Shown: positions 60,689 to 64,000 of the stretch, in pieces
How the letters are laid out: each line of letters opens with the position of its first letter
How positions within the stretch are numbered: position 1 is the first letter of the stretch
Assembly (NCBI GenBank): GCA_037954665.1
Contig: JBBMOL010000013.1
Location: forward strand, 2,790,001 to 2,854,000
Length of the DNA stretch: 64,000 nt
DNA from: Laguncularia racemosa
Taxonomy: Eukaryota; Streptophyta; Magnoliopsida; Myrtales; Combretaceae
Reading direction: 5' to 3'
Translations under genes and position numbers: made by a program
Notes under the pieces: generated by a model
Told to the model about the DNA's origin: nothing
Seen by the model: only the letters and a program-made list of their open reading frames with translations
Database searches by the model: none

Positions 60689-61000
60689 GTGTGGGGCATA
60701 GAGGGTTTTGCATGGTTGAATGATAGAATGGTGTTACCTGCTAAAGGCTACCCTAGAGAACTTATGGTGAAAGAAAAGGACCACGTACTAAAAAGCAGAT
60801 TGATGGAAAGGACAACCCATTTTCTAATTTCAAATAATTATCACTCTTACAAAAGAATGGAGAAAGATTGGTTAATGCAATCTCCTTCATACATTCATTG
60901 GCTTGTTTGGTTTTCGGCTCTTCTTTGCTTTTCATTTGTTATTGGCCGACTTGGCCCAGTTGCATGCAATGCAAGACTACGGAAAATTTTTAAACCTTAA
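60689..61000 (+). CDS. Unrecognised 103-residue frame with one hydrophobic segment
   Basis: The frame begins MWGIEGFAWLNDRM and ends ARLRKIFKP, with a hydrophobic stretch at residues 68-87 that could span a membrane (IHWLVWFSALLCFSFVIGRL). Its base composition is more balanced than its surroundings. I know no matching family, and no promoter or poly(A) signal is obvious. It may be a small gene, an exon remnant or chance; I lean to chance or remnant. Confidence 0.2.
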   Translation: MWGIEGFAWLNDRMVLPAKGYPRELMVKEKDHVLKSRLMERTTHFLISNNYHSYKRMEKDWLMQSPSYIHWLVWFSALLCFSFVIGRLGPVACNARLRKIFKP

Positions 61001-64000
61001 TACATAAAGTGATAAACATACTTATGTCATCCATTTTTTTATTTTTTATTTGGTGAATGGACAAATATATTATGTAAATATTTACCAATTAATATAAAAT
61101 AACATCAAATTTCTCTAGTTCAATATTTTAAGTTGGTTGTAAATTTAACTAATGATGATACTAGAGTAAGAGATCCTGAATTTGAAATTTTGTACACTCA
61201 TATCACCGTCTTTAATTAAAAGACAAATGTAACAAGTTGAGCTTAAATCAAAGTCTTAACTTACAAATAATGGGGAGTCCATCATTTGGGGTTTGTGCTA
61301 AAAAAGTTGTTTGATGAAGAAAATAACTCAAGAAAAAACTAAATTTTATGGAAATAAACTTCACAAGGTTATAAGTACTGATCAATTAGATATGTTGTAA
61401 GCTTTGAGCCCACAGTCGACCATTTGTTTTGGTGAAAGCCCTAGAGAAAGCACTCTCCTTAGAACAAGTTAGACATGTAGCCTACTAGCTAGCTAGGGCT
61501 AATGATTTCAATGTTTCTGAAAAAAGGAAACAGCACTTATTTAAAGATGATACAACTTGGTACTATATTTTCATGGCAATCTTTTGAATGGAAATCCCTT
61601 GAATATTGGAAACTCCATACAATTATGAGTTACCAAGACAATGCAACAATATCAGCTTGTGCAATTGTGGCATAGAGCGTAAGTGATCTTCTAGGTGGAC
61701 TAGGTGTGGGCAAAAAAGGGAAAGTGGACGCTGATGAATGATGCAAATATACTTAATTTAGACAATACTTTTCGTTTTCGATTTTTTCTTAAATCTTCCT
61801 GCTAAGCAACTTTAGGGGAAATAAATGGTAAACTTATTGACGGAAGGTTTAGTGCGACAGATATTCCATTTTCGAATTAGTAATAATTACTTATAAGCAA
61901 ATTGAAATTTTACCCAAAAGCTATTGAGCAATTTTTTGGGTTGTGAGTAAGAAAATTGTACTTTTTGATTTTGGATAGTTTTATTCAAACGATCAATACT
62001 TTCAAATGTTTGAGATAAAAACTTAAAAATTTCTCTTTCTCTTTCTCTTTTCTTTTCTTTTTTCTAAGCAAAGAAATTACGCATTTTAAGTTTAAAAGAT
62101 ATATTTACACACAATTATATGGTTTGTTTGCATTGGATATAAAAACTTTCACATCACCAATTTTTAGGGCTTCTAAAAGGTAAAGATATATTTGAAGAGA
62201 ATGATAACTTAGGGAGTCATCATGCTTTAAAAAAAAAAAATGCCAAAGACTTAAGGAAATGTAGAGACAAACCACTAATTATTTACAACAAATTTACTTA
62301 GTGGTAAAAAAAAAAAAGATAGTTATTTTATTCCCCTTTTAATACCTAAATAAAATATTTAATGCATTTGTATATGTTGCTATTGGTGAACACCAAGTCT
62401 ATGTAACCCATTTCAATGATGGCACATCATGAACGATTTGAGCATTTTTCACCATTTAGATGTAGGTATAAGATATATGCAATCTATTTATTGAGATAAT
62501 TTGGTGGCAATCCACCTACACCACCTAGGTGCAACGTGGGTCATTCTTGTGAGACCCAATTTTTTAGAGCAGTAGGTTGCTATGGACCATTGTAACATGA
62601 CACAATCTCGGGCAAATATTAGGTCACAGCCAAGGTTGCAGTTTACACCACTTGGATGCAAGTTGTGCCATTCTAATGCAACCCATTTCGAAAGATCACT
62701 ATTTTAAGTTATTGCTTACCACTAGTTGTTGTGGTACTTCTTGATGTCGTTGTAAGTCAGCAAATTAGGTATTAGAGTTTGCAAGGAATATCATGATCAT
62801 GGGTATTTTAGTTACATTATTTCCATTTCAATTCTATTCCCTATATTCATAGTAATCAAACAAAAACAATACTAATGTGAAAGGAAAAGAACTTCTATTA
62901 AATGGGAATGAAGATACCCATCGAAGAGGTTTTTTATTCCTTAGTCCTTCATTGTTTTTACATCATGTTTGCACTACTAGAATGGAATAAGCTATGATGA
63001 AATAACTATTTCAGAATAATGGAATAAAGTTGTAGATGGCTAAAATAGATTTACAAGATCTTAGGCTAAAAACCCAACAACAACTTGTGCTTGACTCTTT
63101 GGGCAAGTGAAGGAGCCCGGGTGATCAGTTCCATGAACTTGGGATGATTTAGAGAGATTTCTCATGATAAGTCAAGAACAGTGATGATTAGATTGCCTAC
63201 ATACTTTCAACCTTTCTTAATTAAGCACATACACTCAAAAAAGATTTTCATGGCTGTATATAAGAGGAGCCAATGAAGGGTTCCATCAAGAGGAAGATTC
63301 ATCTCGACTATTGACAGCCAATGCAATTCAACGAATGTCATTGATAACCAAACTTTGTAAATATAAGAAGCCTTCCTTATTAAACAATTTAGATATTAAA
63401 GAAACAAGATTCTACAAGCAAGCCGATTCGCTTGTAAATCAACAATAAAAAAAAAAAAATCCTTTTGTTGTCACACAAGATTTCAAGAATAGTGAAGTAG
63501 GGGAGAACAAGGATATAGAAAAAGTAGGTTATAATGCTCTACCTATATGATATCTTATAGATATAGGTTTCCAAATTTTAGAATTGAAATATCTTCTATA
63601 ACACTTTAGAACCTACCTACATACTGTACTCTATGAAACCTATATGATATATAGTACTTTATGAAACTTGTAAATTTTTCTATTACATTATTGTGATATT
63701 AAAATTCTAAGGGTAATTTTCAACAACCTAAACTTGTCAATGTTTCCATAATATCCTATATATTTAAATCGCATAGGAGCACATTATTCATGGGTTTAGA
63801 TTAGTAACATTACAAAATCTACCTCATATAATTATCTAGATAAAAATGAAATTACAAAACAAAGTGGCTAATTTACTTATCCATAAGGAAGGTGCGTCCT
63901 TCACTTGTGTAGATCTTATATGTATCAGAAAGTTTAGCCCACTTGCTTGAAATATATAGCACTAAATCTATTATAATAAGTTTACAAATACAACAATTAA
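61001..64000. other. AT-rich intergenic DNA
   Basis: No coding sequence, RNA gene or clear transposon is seen. The less AT-rich stretch at about 62,500-62,700 contains short related phrases (CACCTAGGTGCAACG..., CACTTGGATGCAAGTTG...) that hint at a worn local duplication. A CTTT-rich run lies at 62,033-62,062. Confidence 0.4.

Overview
The window is nuclear DNA from a flowering plant, most likely a eudicot. It is strongly AT-rich, contains a plant-specific carboxylesterase gene of the HSR203J/CXE type, and is packed with plant-type LTR retrotransposons (initiator-tRNA-Met primer sites, RVT_2 polyproteins), a hAT transposon relic and short MITE-like elements. I cannot name the species. Only one gene looks intact: a minus-strand carboxylesterase at 865-1872. 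Nearly everything else is mobile or decayed DNA.

Layout. 0-2.4 kb: the carboxylesterase (CXE1) with its 3' flank and promoter. 3.0-7.9 kb: a complete but broken Ty1/copia element (Copia-1) with 5-bp target duplications. 8-11.6 kb: AT-rich DNA with a MITE-like element and two orphan pieces resembling the DNA upstream of CXE1. 11.6-13.7 kb: a truncated hAT transposon. 13.7-17.2 kb and 26.3-31.2 kb: two blocks of a roughly 1.2-kb tandem repeat whose units are themselves large imperfect palindromes. Between the blocks lies a second carboxylesterase copy (CXE2), a pseudogene split by a probable solo LTR that is itself split by a second copia element on the minus strand (Copia-2). Both nested insertions can be dated relative to each other from their target duplications. 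31-38 kb: AT-rich DNA, a possible LTR-derived stretch and a G-box cluster. 38.3-48.7 kb: a 10.4-kb copia element with 1.5-kb LTRs (Copia-3, SIRE/Maximus-like), which carries an extra decayed ORF between RNase H and the 3' LTR. 48.7-55.8 kb: AT-rich DNA with two MITE-like elements and weak candidate exons. 55.8-57.8 kb: the 5' end of a Ty3/gypsy element (LTR, gag, protease). 57.8-64 kb: little that I can identify.

History. The carboxylesterase was duplicated in tandem. CXE1 kept an open frame and all catalytic motifs. Other copies were lost, leaving CXE2 and orphan promoter-like and 3'-flank-like fragments. Many stops in the copia elements fall where CAG or TGG codons became TAG, or CGA became TGA, as expected from deamination of methylated cytosines in silenced DNA. 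The most unusual structure is the palindromic tandem array interrupted by the CXE2 segment. Part of its second block looks like a consensus or assembly artefact rather than real sequence.
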